The translations under genes and the position numbers were made by a program. Under the pieces are notes generated by a model that saw nothing but the letters and a program-made list of their open reading frames with translations, did no database searches and was not told where the DNA came from. DNA of 64,000 nucleotides from Actinomadura harenae (GTDB lineage: Bacteria > Actinomycetota > Actinomycetes > Streptosporangiales > Streptosporangiaceae), in the NCBI RefSeq assembly GCF_003696215.1, contig NZ_RFFG01000002.1, positions 62,001 to 126,000 on the forward strand, given 5' to 3'. Shown here in pieces: positions 1 through 7,364 of the stretch; within the stretch, counting starts at the first letter, position 1, and each line of letters begins with the position of its first letter.

Positions 1-9
1 AGGATCCCG

Positions 10-279
10 ATGGCCCAGGTGGACACGATCGTGCCCGTCGCGCCGCTCCCCCGCCCCGACGACGCCGCAGCGCCCGAGGCGCCGCCCGCCGAGGACGAGC
101 AGCCGAATACGCCGGAGCCCGAGCCGTTGCCGCGCCGTCACGCCGTCGCCGACGCGCCGCCGGTCGCGATCGACCCGCGCGCCGTCCAGCTCGCGCCGCG
201 CGCCCTCGACGGCCTCAACGCCCTCACCACCCAGACGGACGGCCACAACTTCCCGGAGCCGAAGGAGCGGCAGGCATGA
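10..279 (+). CDS. Hypothetical phage early protein, Pro/Ala-rich
   Basis: An 89-residue protein not recognised. Its first half is rich in proline, alanine and acidic residues and looks disordered. It overlaps the next gene by ATGA, so it belongs to the early operon, which begins left of the window. The start ATG is preceded only by a weak AGGA. No function can be given. Confidence 0.55.
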   Translation: MAQVDTIVPVAPLPRPDDAAAPEAPPAEDEQPNTPEPEPLPRRHAVADAPPVAIDPRAVQLAPRALDGLNALTTQTDGHNFPEPKERQA

Positions 280-626
280 CCGACTTCCAGGACGGCGAGA
301 TCGTCGACGTCACTCTCAAGGGCGTCCGGATCGCAAGGCCGACGCAGATCGACGCGATCGTGATCCGCGACGAGCACGGCGACAAGTACGCGTTGCCGCC
401 GCAGGCCGCGATCACGCGTGTTGCCCCGGCCGGATGGCCGCCGCTCCGCGGGGACCTGTGGCGCGACCGGGACGGCGCGCTGTGGCTCGCCGACGAGGAG
501 GAGGGCGACGCCTTCCCGCGCCTCTACAGCGCGATCGGGGTGTACGCCCCCGGTGAGGCGCTCCGCCAGTTCAGCCCGTGGACGCTCGTCCGGAGCGAGC
601 AGGCCACCGAGGGGCCGCAGTCGTGA
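276..626 (+). CDS. Hypothetical phage early protein
   Basis: A 116-residue acidic soluble protein that I do not recognise. The pattern of alternating short beta-type segments with a WRDRDG-like turn in the middle suggests a small beta fold. It is coupled to its neighbours by a 4-base overlap on each side (start ATGA with the gene before, GTGA at its end), which supports it as a real member of the early operon. Confidence 0.6.
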   Translation: MTDFQDGEIVDVTLKGVRIARPTQIDAIVIRDEHGDKYALPPQAAITRVAPAGWPPLRGDLWRDRDGALWLADEEEGDAFPRLYSAIGVYAPGEALRQFSPWTLVRSEQATEGPQS

Positions 627-715
627 CCGACGAGCCCACCCCGGACACCGCCCCCGCCACCACGGCGGGGCGCGGCGCCTCCGCCCGCCACGCCCTGGAC
701 GGCGGCGCCAAGTGA
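623..715 (+). CDS. Possible 30-residue phage micro-ORF
   Basis: A GTG-started frame of 30 residues that fits exactly between two better genes: its GTG overlaps the preceding stop (GTGA) and its TGA overlaps the next ATG (TGATG). This spacing matches the coupling used through the whole early block. The composition is simply Ala/Thr/Pro-rich, so coding is inferred from the arrangement only. Confidence 0.35.
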   Translation: MTDEPTPDTAPATTAGRGASARHALDGGAK

Positions 716-948
716 TGGCCCGCAGGAAGACGCCCACCCCGTGGGGCCTGCCCCACAAGGACGAAGAACGCGAGCGCTCCATCACCGCCCCGCTCCCCGA
801 CAGCGCAGACGAACGCTGGCACGCCGCCCACCTGATCCGCCGCCGCTACCGCCGCCCGGAGTCCTGGCTTGAGTGCCTCGACCTGGGCGACGTCCCCGCC
901 AAGCCGGACGGCTGGTGCAACTGCCCGGAGGTGCTCGGTGCTCGCTGA
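715..948 (+). CDS. Hypothetical phage protein, basic N-terminus
   Basis: A 77-residue protein starting at the ATG inside TGATG. It begins with a basic MARRK stretch, has an Arg-rich HLIRRRYRR segment in the middle and ends with a W-x-N-C-P motif. It could bind nucleic acid, but this is only inferred from charge. The start was chosen because longer upstream extensions read through the preceding genes out of frame. Confidence 0.5.
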   Translation: MARRKTPTPWGLPHKDEERERSITAPLPDSADERWHAAHLIRRRYRRPESWLECLDLGDVPAKPDGWCNCPEVLGAR

Positions 949-1111
949 CCTGATCGCCGCCGTCCCCTGGGGGATCTGGGCTGTCCTCCTCATGGCCTGC
1001 CCCATCAGCCTCACGCTCGCCCTCGCCCGCGCCGCCGGACGGCCCCGGCCCCGCGCTGGCGCGGCGCCTGTCGTCAGCCTCGACGACGCCCGGCGCAGGA
1101 GGCGGCCGTGA
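938..1111 (+). CDS. Small single-span membrane protein
   Basis: A 57-residue protein from a GTG inside the end of the previous gene. Residues about 6-29 form one hydrophobic helix (IPWGIWAVLL-like), followed by an Arg/Pro-rich cytoplasmic-type tail. It overlaps the RusA gene start by GTGA. The role is unknown; small membrane proteins of this type are common in actinophage early operons. Confidence 0.5.
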   Translation: MLADLIAAVPWGIWAVLLMACPISLTLALARAAGRPRPRAGAAPVVSLDDARRRRRP

Positions 1112-1539
1112 CCTCCATCGACATCATCGTGTTCGGCCGCCCCGCCCCGAAGGGCTCCAAACGGCACGTCGGCCGCGGCGTCATGGTCGAGTCGTCCAAG
1201 AAGGTCCAGCCGTGGCGCGAGGCCGTGAAGTTCTCCGCCCGCGACGTCATCGACATCACGGGCTGGGAACGCCTCGACGGGCCCGTCACGATCCACGTCG
1301 ACTTCTACTTCGACCCGCCCAAGTCCGCCCCGAAGCGCCGCCGGACCTGGCCCATCACCCGCAGCAGCGGCGACCTCGACAAGCTCCTCCGCTCCACCCT
1401 CGACGCCCTCACCGACGCCGGAGTGATGCGCGACGACTCCCAGGTCGTCCACATCGACGCCCGCAAGGTCCACACCTCCCCCGACACGCTCCTGACCGTC
1501 CCCGGCGCCCTCATCACCGTCCAGGCGGTGACCCCGTGA
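1108..1539 (+). CDS. rusA: RusA-family Holliday junction resolvase
   Basis: A 143-residue endonuclease predicted to cut four-way junctions during phage recombination or before packaging. The diagnostic region is G-D-L-D-K-L near residues 88-92 followed by D-A-L and an R-D-D at 108-110; in RusA the Asp-x-Asp pair and a later Asp bind the catalytic metal. The N-terminal strand with G-x-P-x-P-K-G is also typical. Length is close to the family norm of about 120-140. It starts at a GTG overlapping the previous stop. Confidence in the family is high; its exact role in this phage is inferred. Confidence 0.85.
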   Translation: MTSIDIIVFGRPAPKGSKRHVGRGVMVESSKKVQPWREAVKFSARDVIDITGWERLDGPVTIHVDFYFDPPKSAPKRRRTWPITRSSGDLDKLLRSTLDALTDAGVMRDDSQVVHIDARKVHTSPDTLLTVPGALITVQAVTP

Positions 1540-1724
1540 TCTGGCCCGTCTACCTCGAGCAGGACGGCCTCTGGTGGACCGCCCGCTGCCGCGGAACCAC
1601 CCCCGTCTGCCGCAAGCCCCACACGCTCGCGCGCACCAAGTCCCGGCAGCCCGCCCAGCGGGCCGCCGACGAACACCTCAAGCACCTCAACCAGATCAGC
1701 GCCTTCATGGAAGGAATCGCGTGA
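1536..1724 (+). CDS. Hypothetical small phage protein
   Basis: A 62-residue basic protein beginning at a GTG that overlaps the resolvase stop. It has a W-W-T-A-R-C core followed by a Lys/Arg-rich stretch and an amphipathic C-terminal helix. Not recognised. The reading frame is kept because both ends overlap neighbours by four bases. Confidence 0.45.
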   Translation: MIWPVYLEQDGLWWTARCRGTTPVCRKPHTLARTKSRQPAQRAADEHLKHLNQISAFMEGIA

Positions 1725-2095
1725 CCATCCCCATCGACCCCGAGACCGGCGAGATCCAGGTCCGCCCGTTCGCCGACGTGCTGCGAGACCTCGGCCGCGC
1801 CGTCGTCATCGACGAGGCCGCCGTCCAGCTCCAGCAGCTCGCCACCACCGTCAAGGAGACCGGCAAGAAGGGCCGCATGGTCCTGACCGTCGAGATCCAG
1901 CCCATGAAGGGCAACGAGTCCGCGCTCATGGTCCACGCCAAGACGGACCTGAAGCTGCCCTCGTCCGAGCCGATCGGCGGCGTGTTCTTCCCCGACCAGC
2001 ACGGCAACCTCCTCCGCGACGACCCCCGCCAGATCGCGATCCCGCTCCGCGAAATCACCCGCCCCCACACCGAGAAGGACCTGAAGCAGGCATGA
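1721..2095 (+). CDS. Hypothetical protein upstream of DUF2303
   Basis: A 124-residue protein starting at a GTG (GTGA overlap). The first 45 residues are helical, then there is a beta-rich part with V-L-T-V-E-I-Q and a P-D-x-H-G-N-L segment. Proteins with this look are often found directly before DUF2303 genes in actinophages, where they may work together; I know no proven function. It overlaps the DUF2303 gene by ATGA. Confidence 0.6.
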   Translation: MTIPIDPETGEIQVRPFADVLRDLGRAVVIDEAAVQLQQLATTVKETGKKGRMVLTVEIQPMKGNESALMVHAKTDLKLPSSEPIGGVFFPDQHGNLLRDDPRQIAIPLREITRPHTEKDLKQA

Positions 2096-2925
2096 ACGCC
2101 CTGGAGCAGACCCGCACCGAGAACGACGCCCTCGTCGAGACCGCGATCCTGGCCGCCGAGCCGATCCGGATGGAGGGCGGCGAGATCTACGGCTACCGGC
2201 TGAACGGCCGCGTCGAGGTCGTCGACCTCACCGCCGACCGGTACCTCGACGAGCCCAAGTACAAGCGCGGCACCGTCACCGCCGCCGACGTCGCGTCCTT
2301 CGCGCTGTACTACGCCAAGCACGCCGACGCGTCCTCGGAGGTCTACGCCGACCTCGACCGCGGCACCGTTACCGCCGTCCTGGACGCGCACCTCGCCGAC
2401 GTCCCGCGCTGGGAACAGCACATGCTCGTCCTGGCGCTCACGCCCACCGAGGCGTGGAAGCGCTGGACCACGATGGACCGGCGCTACCTCGGCCAGGTCG
2501 ACTTCGCCGAGTTCCTCGAGGACAACCTGTCGGACCTCGCATCCGAGCCGGTCCCGGCCGCCGAGATGCTCGAGATCGCCCGCACCTTCCAGGCCCGGAC
2601 CCGGGTCAACTTCTCGTCCGGCGTCAACGCCGTATCCGGAGACATCAACCTGCGCTACGAGGAGACCACCGATACCTCCGGCGGGACCAAGGGACAGCTG
2701 ACCGTCCCGCGCGCCTTCGCCGTCGGCCTGGCGCCCTTCGACGACTGCGCGCCCTACCGGCTCGAGGCCCGTCTCCGGCACCGGATCAAGGACGGACGGC
2801 TGACCCTGGCCTACCTCCTCGACCGGCCCGAGGACGTCGTCCGCGACGCCGTGAAGACCGTCATGACCAAGGTCGAGGAGACGACCGGAATCAAGGTCAT
2901 GCGCGGCCGTCCGGCGGCCCTCTGA
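2092..2925 (+). CDS. DUF2303 family phage protein (YfdQ-like)
   Basis: A 277-residue protein of the DUF2303 family, found in prophages of many bacteria, function unknown. Recognisable features are the early segment on beta strands ending near D-L-T, the conserved middle with W-x-x-F-x-E-F-L-E-D-N and the C-terminal R-L-R-Y-R-x-x-D-G-like part (here RLRHRIKDGRL). The length matches the family. It lies between the previous small gene and the replication region, so a role in DNA metabolism or host take-over is possible but unproven. Confidence 0.8.
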   Translation: MNALEQTRTENDALVETAILAAEPIRMEGGEIYGYRLNGRVEVVDLTADRYLDEPKYKRGTVTAADVASFALYYAKHADASSEVYADLDRGTVTAVLDAHLADVPRWEQHMLVLALTPTEAWKRWTTMDRRYLGQVDFAEFLEDNLSDLASEPVPAAEMLEIARTFQARTRVNFSSGVNAVSGDINLRYEETTDTSGGTKGQLTVPRAFAVGLAPFDDCAPYRLEARLRHRIKDGRLTLAYLLDRPEDVVRDAVKTVMTKVEETTGIKVMRGRPAAL

Positions 2926-2927
2926 CC

Positions 2928-3122
2928 GTGGCTCTGTGCGCCTGGTGCTACGGCCCCGCCCACGTGCTCCTGCGCGCGGGCGGGGCCCAGCCCCGGGCCG
3001 CGACGGCCTGCCACATCGACCTCGGCAGGGCCCGCACATGGGCCGCCAAGGCCGGGCCCGTCACCGAGACGCACCTGACCACCCCGCCCGACACCGCGCC
3101 GCCGCCCGGCGCCCTCTTCTGA
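2928..3122 (+). CDS. Small cysteine-containing phage protein
   Basis: A 64-residue protein starting at GTG two bases after the DUF2303 stop. It has C-x-x-C at residues 4-7 and a later Cys-His pair (A-C-H) near residue 29, a possible half of a metal-binding knuckle. The C-terminus is Thr/Pro-rich. The function is unknown. Confidence 0.45.
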   Translation: MALCAWCYGPAHVLLRAGGAQPRAATACHIDLGRARTWAAKAGPVTETHLTTPPDTAPPPGALF

Positions 3123-3134
3123 CCGGAGGTGCCC

Positions 3135-3290
3135 ATGGACGAGCCCGACCCCGACGTCCTGGAGCACGAGCGCGTCGGCCGCACGCGCCAGGTCACGCTG
3201 CCCGATCTACTCACCGAGCTCATCGACACCCTCCGCCGGGCCTACCTCACCCCGCCCGATCAGCACCAGCAGGGAGCCCCACGCGCATGA
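3135..3290 (+). CDS. Small hypothetical phage protein
   Basis: A 51-residue protein with a clear GGAGGT ribosome site (3125-3130) four bases before its ATG. The middle forms one amphipathic helix (L-P-D-L-L-T-E-L-I-D-T-L) and the ends are polar. Its stop overlaps the start of the replication protein by ATGA, so the two are probably translated together. Confidence 0.55.
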   Translation: MDEPDPDVLEHERVGRTRQVTLPDLLTELIDTLRRAYLTPPDQHQQGAPRA

Positions 3291-4288
3291 CCTGGTTCAA
3301 GGTCGACGACACCCTCGCCTTCCATCGCAAGGTCGTCGCCGCCGGAAACGCCGCCATGGGCCTGTGGGTCCGCGCCGGGTCCTGGTCCGCCCAGCAGCTC
3401 ACCGACGGGTTCGTCCCGAAGCACATGGTCGCCTCGCTGGGTACCCGCGGTCAGGCCGAGAAGCTCGTGGCGGTCGGCCTGTGGGAGCACGCCGAGGGCG
3501 GCTACGTGTTCCACGGGTGGAACGAGCGCCAGCCGACCCGGCAGCAGGTCGAGCAGGAACGCGAGGCGGCCCGGGAGCGGATGCGCCGGCGCCGGACCGG
3601 TTCGGACGATGTTCGGGCGAACACCGACCGAACCAACGAGGGAACGCCCCCTGTGGAAAACCTGGGGAAAACCCCGGACGCCGTCAGAACTGCGACGGAA
3701 ATCGAAAAAGATCTTGCTGTCAGTAAAACGCAGTCCGAACCCGGTCAACCCTCCGCGCTGACGGAGAACCCGCAGGCCACAGGCGAACGTTCGGCCGAAC
3801 ACGCACCCGAACAATCACCGAACTTCGCCCGCAGTTCGGCAACCCCGTCCCGTCCCGTCCCGTCCCGAAGGGACGTAGGTACTACTAGTCCGTCGTCTAC
3901 AGGTAGTAGAGACGCGCGCGAAAGCGACGACGACCAGAAGCCGACGGACGACGATCGCGCCTTCCTCGCGACCATCGTCGACACCCTCCACGCCGAGACC
4001 GGCGAACTCGTCACCGACGCCTGGGCCGCCCGTGTCCGCGACCAGATCCTCACCGGCCGCGACGTCCGCCGCCCGCTCCCGTACCTGATCAAGACCATCC
4101 AGGAACGGCCTCGCGACTTCCTGCCCACGTCCAGCGACGGCTCGGCCAGCACGCGCCCCGACCCCCAGCTCGACCGCGTCCGCGCCCCCGACCAGGACGA
4201 CATCACCGCCCGCGGCATCACCGCCGCCCGCGACGCCCTCCACCGCAAGCCACCCACCACCGAGCCCGCAGAGGAGGCCCGGCCGTGA
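3287..4288 (+). CDS. Replisome-organizer-like replication initiation protein
   Basis: A 333-residue protein of the type found in actinophage early regions. Residues 1-85 form a winged-helix-like domain beginning MTWFKVDD, a common opening in phage replication initiators, with the G-L-W-V-R-A-G-S-W-x-x-Q motif. Residues about 86-110 are a highly charged coiled stretch. Residues about 110-215 are a low-complexity polar linker whose DNA is lower in GC and carries the hexamer repeats described separately. The C-terminal part (220-290) is a small helical domain that may bind a helicase or its loader. By analogy with lambda O the protein would bind repeats inside its own gene; this is inference. 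Confidence 0.65.
   Translation: MTWFKVDDTLAFHRKVVAAGNAAMGLWVRAGSWSAQQLTDGFVPKHMVASLGTRGQAEKLVAVGLWEHAEGGYVFHGWNERQPTRQQVEQEREAARERMRRRRTGSDDVRANTDRTNEGTPPVENLGKTPDAVRTATEIEKDLAVSKTQSEPGQPSALTENPQATGERSAEHAPEQSPNFARSSATPSRPVPSRRDVGTTSPSSTGSRDARESDDDQKPTDDDRAFLATIVDTLHAETGELVTDAWAARVRDQILTGRDVRRPLPYLIKTIQERPRDFLPTSSDGSASTRPDPQLDRVRAPDQDDITARGITAARDALHRKPPTTEPAEEARP
3600..3875 (+). repeat. Iteron-like hexamer cluster, candidate phage origin
   Basis: Nine copies of CCGAAC or its complement GTTCGG lie in 240 bases: GTTCGG at 3600, 3611, 3789 and 3834, and CCGAAC at 3628, 3735, 3795, 3807 and 3818. The 3789/3795 pair is back to back and forms a 12-base palindrome. They are followed by four tandem GTCCC units (3847-3866), the last of which makes a hairpin with GGGAC at 3870-3874. 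The segment is poorer in GC than its surroundings. Repeats inside an initiator gene recall the lambda origin within gene O. Confidence 0.55.
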
Positions 4289-4554
4289 CCTACCACGACG
4301 ACGACAACCCCAGCTTCTGCTGCCCCTGGACGAACTGCCGATGCACCCACCAGGGATGCACCGCCGGATGGATCGACCGCACCCGCCCCGACGGCAGCAC
4401 CTACGCCGCCCCCTGCCCGACCTGCCGCCCCGAAGTCGCCCGCCACCTCGCCGACCGCTCCAAGTCCCTGCCCAAGCTCCGCCGCGAACTGCCCACCCTC
4501 GCCCGCCCCTCCCGCGCCCTCGCCCGCCACGCCCACCCCGGAGACGACCAGTGA
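4285..4554 (+). CDS. Cysteine-rich zinc-binding-like phage protein
   Basis: An 89-residue protein starting at a GTG (GTGA overlap). It has eight cysteines, including C-C at 12-13, N-C-R-C, a further G-C and a C-P-T-C pair near 44-47, a layout expected of one or two zinc knuckles. The C-terminal 40 residues are basic and probably helical. It could contact DNA or another protein; the substrate is unknown. Confidence 0.55.
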   Translation: MTYHDDDNPSFCCPWTNCRCTHQGCTAGWIDRTRPDGSTYAAPCPTCRPEVARHLADRSKSLPKLRRELPTLARPSRALARHAHPGDDQ

Positions 4555-4766
4555 TCACCCGCATCCGCCAGGCCGCCGCCCGGCTCCTCACCCCGCGGCC
4601 CGACCCGTGCGCCCGCAACACCGCCGCCCCGGTCGAGCAATACCGAACCCAGACGCCATCCGCACACCTCACTGACGACCAGGCCATGCGCGAACTCGCC
4701 GCGCTGACGTCCGCCGGCCTCTCCCCGTGGGACGCCGCCGAGCAGGTTTTCGGAGGTGACCGGTGA
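4551..4766 (+). CDS. Hypothetical small phage protein
   Basis: A 71-residue protein starting at a GTG overlapping the previous stop. The N-terminus is basic and Pro-rich; the second half is a likely helix pair with the motif M-R-E-L-A-A-L-T-S-A-G-L-S-P-W-D-A-A-E, which resembles a short helix-turn-helix or UBA-like bundle. It overlaps the next gene by ATGA, preceded by a GGAGGTGA ribosome site. Confidence 0.5.
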   Translation: MITRIRQAAARLLTPRPDPCARNTAAPVEQYRTQTPSAHLTDDQAMRELAALTSAGLSPWDAAEQVFGGDR

Positions 4767-5203
4767 AGATCCGCATCATGGGTCTGCCCGACGAGATCGA
4801 GGCCGCCATCGAGGCGCTCCGCAGCGTCCTGGACGTGATCGAGGAGTCCAAGCCGTACGCCAACTGCGGGAACTCCCGCGCCGTCCGTGTCTACCTGGAG
4901 GCCCGCCCGGGCGCCGCGCCCAGTGCTCCCGACCAGGGCTCGGCGGAGCTGCTCGCCCGCGCTGAAGCGGCCGAGGATCGTCTCCGCCAGACCGCGAGCG
5001 CGGTCCGCGGGCTGGCAGACCGGGCCGACGCCGCCGAGGCCACGGCCGACCGGTGGCGCAAGCGCGCCGAGGAGGCCGAGGCTGCGATCGCCGGGGTCCG
5101 CCGCCTGTGCGACCTGACCATCTCCGCGTCCTGCCGCGTCCAGGCCATCGAGCAGGCCCGCGACACCCTCACCGTCCTCGACCGGACCATGCCGGAGGGC
5201 TGA
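4763..5203 (+). CDS. Hypothetical phage coiled-coil protein
   Basis: A 146-residue protein. Residues 1-55 look like a small alpha/beta domain (K-I-R-I-M-G-L-P-D-E-I-E), followed from about 63 to 115 by a heptad-rich Ala/Glu/Arg coiled coil and a short C-terminal helix with two cysteines. It shares a base with the next start (TGATG). No family is recognised. Confidence 0.55.
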   Translation: MKIRIMGLPDEIEAAIEALRSVLDVIEESKPYANCGNSRAVRVYLEARPGAAPSAPDQGSAELLARAEAAEDRLRQTASAVRGLADRADAAEATADRWRKRAEEAEAAIAGVRRLCDLTISASCRVQAIEQARDTLTVLDRTMPEG

Positions 5204-5607
5204 TGACCACGCCGAAACAGCACCGCGCGCAGCTCTGGCACTCGTCCGGCCAGTGCCGGACCCAATGCCGCACCTGCGACTGGGCCGGCGCTTGGCAGCC
5301 CTCCGAGGCCGCCGCGCGGGAGGAGCACCGGCAGCACCGCCGCGCCCTGGGCGAGAACGTCCCGCCGCGCGCGCCGTCACAGGCCGAGCGCCTGCGCGCC
5401 GCCGAGGCCGCTGTCGAGCGCGTCCGCCGCCTCCACACGCCCGCCGCGTCGCACCCCGTCATGGCGTTCATCACCGACCAGGACGAGCACTGCCCGACCT
5501 GCACTCGCGACGCCCTCGCCCCGGTCGCATCGCCCTGCCCGACGCTCCGCGCCCTCGACGGCGCCCTCCCCAACAGCGACTACCCGACCGTTCAGGAGGC
5601 CCGTTGA
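5203..5607 (+). CDS. Hypothetical phage protein with paired cysteine motifs
   Basis: A 134-residue protein. It carries C-R-T-Q-C-R-T-C near residues 18-25 with H-x-x-H close by (about 42-45), and a second C-P-T-C pair near 96-99, so two zinc-binding sites are plausible. The middle is an Ala/Glu/Arg helix. A similar cysteine layout appears in the next gene, suggesting related small zinc proteins in this block. Confidence 0.55.
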   Translation: MTTPKQHRAQLWHSSGQCRTQCRTCDWAGAWQPSEAAAREEHRQHRRALGENVPPRAPSQAERLRAAEAAVERVRRLHTPAASHPVMAFITDQDEHCPTCTRDALAPVASPCPTLRALDGALPNSDYPTVQEAR

Positions 5608-6347
5608 TCCACACCTCGCCCGCCGACATCCGCGCCATCCGCGACCTCGAGGAGACCGCGCGGCTCGTCGTCGGCCTGGCGCTCCTGCGGGACCCGGACG
5701 CATACCGGCCGTGGCGCGAGCCCAGCATCACCGCCGAGCAGCGCGCGGAGCTGGACGCCGCCGCCCGCGCCGAGCGCGCCGAACGCGTCGCGTACGCGCC
5801 CGGCGAGCACCAGGACGCCGCGCGGCCGGACGTCCTGGACCTGCTCGCCTCCGTCCTCGACCGCGCCGTCGTCCTGGCCGACCACATCTCGCGCGCCTCC
5901 TGGCTCCCCGTGCTCCCCGCCGCGCCCCGTGACGGCGACCCACGGCCGTACATGCTCCGCGCGGCCCGATACCTGCCCCAGGCCGTGATCGGCTGGACGA
6001 ACGGCTCTGAGATCGCTCACTGGGCCGCAGACGAAGCCCGCGCGCTCCGGAGCGACGTCGAGGCCGCGCTCGCGCTCATGTCCGACGGGCAGCGCCTCAA
6101 AGCCCTCTGCCCGTGGTGCGGCGGGACGACCGAGATCACGCCCACCGGCGGCGAGTACACCTGGCGCGTCCGGACGCTCCCCGGCGACCTCACGGCAATC
6201 GTGTGCGAGGGCGGCTACTGCGAACCGCCCAGCCGGGACGTCGGGACGTGGTGGCGGGGCCGGCCTGCGTGGCCGCTGCACGAATGGGACTGGTTGGCGC
6301 GACAACTCAACGCGGCGGACGCCCGCACGGAAGGATCGGCAGCATGA
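5604..6347 (+). CDS. Hypothetical phage protein with zinc-ribbon-like C-terminus
   Basis: A 247-residue protein starting at TTG, chosen because AGGAGG (5595-5600) sits four bases upstream and the TTGA overlaps the previous stop. The N-terminal 150 residues are helical and Ala/Arg-rich. The C-terminal part has C-P-W-C-G-G followed about 30 residues later by C-E-G-G-Y-C-E, a zinc-ribbon-like arrangement, then a Trp-rich end. It is not assigned to a family. Confidence 0.6.
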   Translation: MIHTSPADIRAIRDLEETARLVVGLALLRDPDAYRPWREPSITAEQRAELDAAARAERAERVAYAPGEHQDAARPDVLDLLASVLDRAVVLADHISRASWLPVLPAAPRDGDPRPYMLRAARYLPQAVIGWTNGSEIAHWAADEARALRSDVEAALALMSDGQRLKALCPWCGGTTEITPTGGEYTWRVRTLPGDLTAIVCEGGYCEPPSRDVGTWWRGRPAWPLHEWDWLARQLNAADARTEGSAA

Positions 6348-6772
6348 GCATGACCGACATCGTGGACTTCCTCCGCTCCAGGCTGGACGAAGATGAGCTG
6401 TTCGCGGCCCGCGGCCCCGGCGGTCAGCCGATCCAGCCCGCGGACCTGGTGTGGACGTACGAGCCGGACACCGCGGACGCGCGGGACGGCGGATCCGTCG
6501 TGGCACGCGGGCACCGCATCCTGATCGACTCACCAATGGTGATCGCCGCGCACGTCGCGCGCTGGGACCCGGCGCGCGCACTGGCCGAGGTCGAGGCCAA
6601 GCGCCGGCTCATGGCTGAGCACCGCGACGACGGGGACGGCCACTGCCAGGGATGCGGCATGAACGCTTACGAGGAGATGTGCCGCAACATCGACAACTGC
6701 CCCGTCCTGGCCGCCCTCGCCAGCGTGTACGCCCACCACCCCGAGTACGACGAGACGTGGCGCCCCGCTTGA
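6344..6772 (+). CDS. DUF6221 family protein
   Basis: A 142-residue protein resembling the DUF6221 family of actinomycetes and their phages. Matching features are the opening M-T-D-I-V-D-F-L-R-S-R-L-D-E-D-E, the middle W-D-P-A-R-A-L-A-E-V-E-A-K-R, a His/Cys group (H-C-Q-G-C-G) and the ending H-P-E-Y-D-E-T-W-R-P. The role is unknown. It is the last gene of the plus-strand early run before the terminator at 6820. Confidence 0.75.
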   Translation: MSMTDIVDFLRSRLDEDELFAARGPGGQPIQPADLVWTYEPDTADARDGGSVVARGHRILIDSPMVIAAHVARWDPARALAEVEAKRRLMAEHRDDGDGHCQGCGMNAYEEMCRNIDNCPVLAALASVYAHHPEYDETWRPA

Positions 6773-6781
6773 CCTGCGGGT

Positions 6782-6790
6782 TGTGGATAA
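6782..6790 (-). promoter_or_regulatory. DnaA-box-like site
   Basis: TGTGGATAA is the exact complement of the DnaA consensus TTATCCACA. It sits inside a short inverted repeat (GGGTT...AACCC) just after the early operon. A single site may be chance; it could help host DnaA act on phage replication or transcription. Confidence 0.3.
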
Positions 6791-6819
6791 CCCATACTCG
6801 TGCGCGGAGACGTACGCCC

Positions 6820-6845
6820 AAAGCCCGGCCACAGCGCCGGGCTTT
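6820..6845. terminator. Bidirectional terminator between convergent genes
   Basis: A perfect 10-base stem, AAAGCCCGGC and GCCGGGCTTT, around a 6-base loop. The A-run on one side and T-run on the other make it suitable for both strands. It separates the plus-strand early operon from the reverse gene that ends at 6850. Confidence 0.85.
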
Positions 6846-6849
6846 CGCG

Positions 6850-7284
6850 TTACCAGGCCCGTGGCCGGAACTGCCCCTGGGCCGCCTCGATCGCGTCCCG
6901 CATCGCCCGCATCTCGTCCTGACTCCGCTTCCGGAACGGCACCGCGTACGCGTCCTTCCGCGCATCGGTGTTCCGATGCCCCGACCGCTCCCGAACCGCC
7001 GGCACCCCACCCATCAGGATCCGCAGCGCGCCGTTCGTCAGCGCGGTCGCCGGCCTCAGCTCGACGCCGGTGATCTGCGAGACGTGCACTCGGACCGTCG
7101 CGCCGCGCGCCCCGATGCGCTCCCCGCCCGCGATCTCGACCATGCCGTCCTGGGACAGGCTGATCCAGTGCGCTCCGGTGCCTCGCGCGTGCAGCGGGCC
7201 CGCGGCGGGCTGCGGTTGGGGAGCGTGCTGGGCCGGTAGGTCGTAGCGGCCGTACGGGTCCGATTCGGGCTGGTAGGGCTGCAT
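6850..7284 (-). CDS. Reverse-strand DUF4429-like protein in prophage
   Basis: A 144-residue protein and the only clear reverse-strand gene of the prophage. The start is ATG at 7284 because GGAGGA lies five bases upstream; a longer frame to 7374 lacks this. Residues 1-35 are Pro/Gln/Tyr-rich. The second part has a V-H-V-S-Q-I-T-G-V-E-L-R-P-A motif followed by T-N-G-A-L-R-I, like the PH-type beta domain of DUF4429 proteins, then an amphipathic C-terminal helix. Position and strand suggest a separately expressed lysogeny or moron gene. Family assignment is moderate. Confidence 0.6.
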   Translation of the reverse strand: MQPYQPESDPYGRYDLPAQHAPQPQPAAGPLHARGTGAHWISLSQDGMVEIAGGERIGARGATVRVHVSQITGVELRPATALTNGALRILMGGVPAVRERSGHRNTDARKDAYAVPFRKRSQDEMRAMRDAIEAAQGQFRPRAW

Positions 7285-7364
7285 GGTGTCCTCCGTGTCC
7301 AGTGGTGTTGTCACGATCGTCAAGGACGTCCAACGAGTTCGCCTGGTTGGCGGGAGGTATCGGT

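Noticed and set aside
1..9. Attachment site or integrase at the left end of the window
   Set aside because: Only nine bases precede the first gene and no integrase-like protein is encoded anywhere in the window.
3847..3866. GTCCC tandem units as a sequencing artefact
   Set aside because: The reading frame of the initiator continues correctly through them and the C-terminal domain remains in frame.
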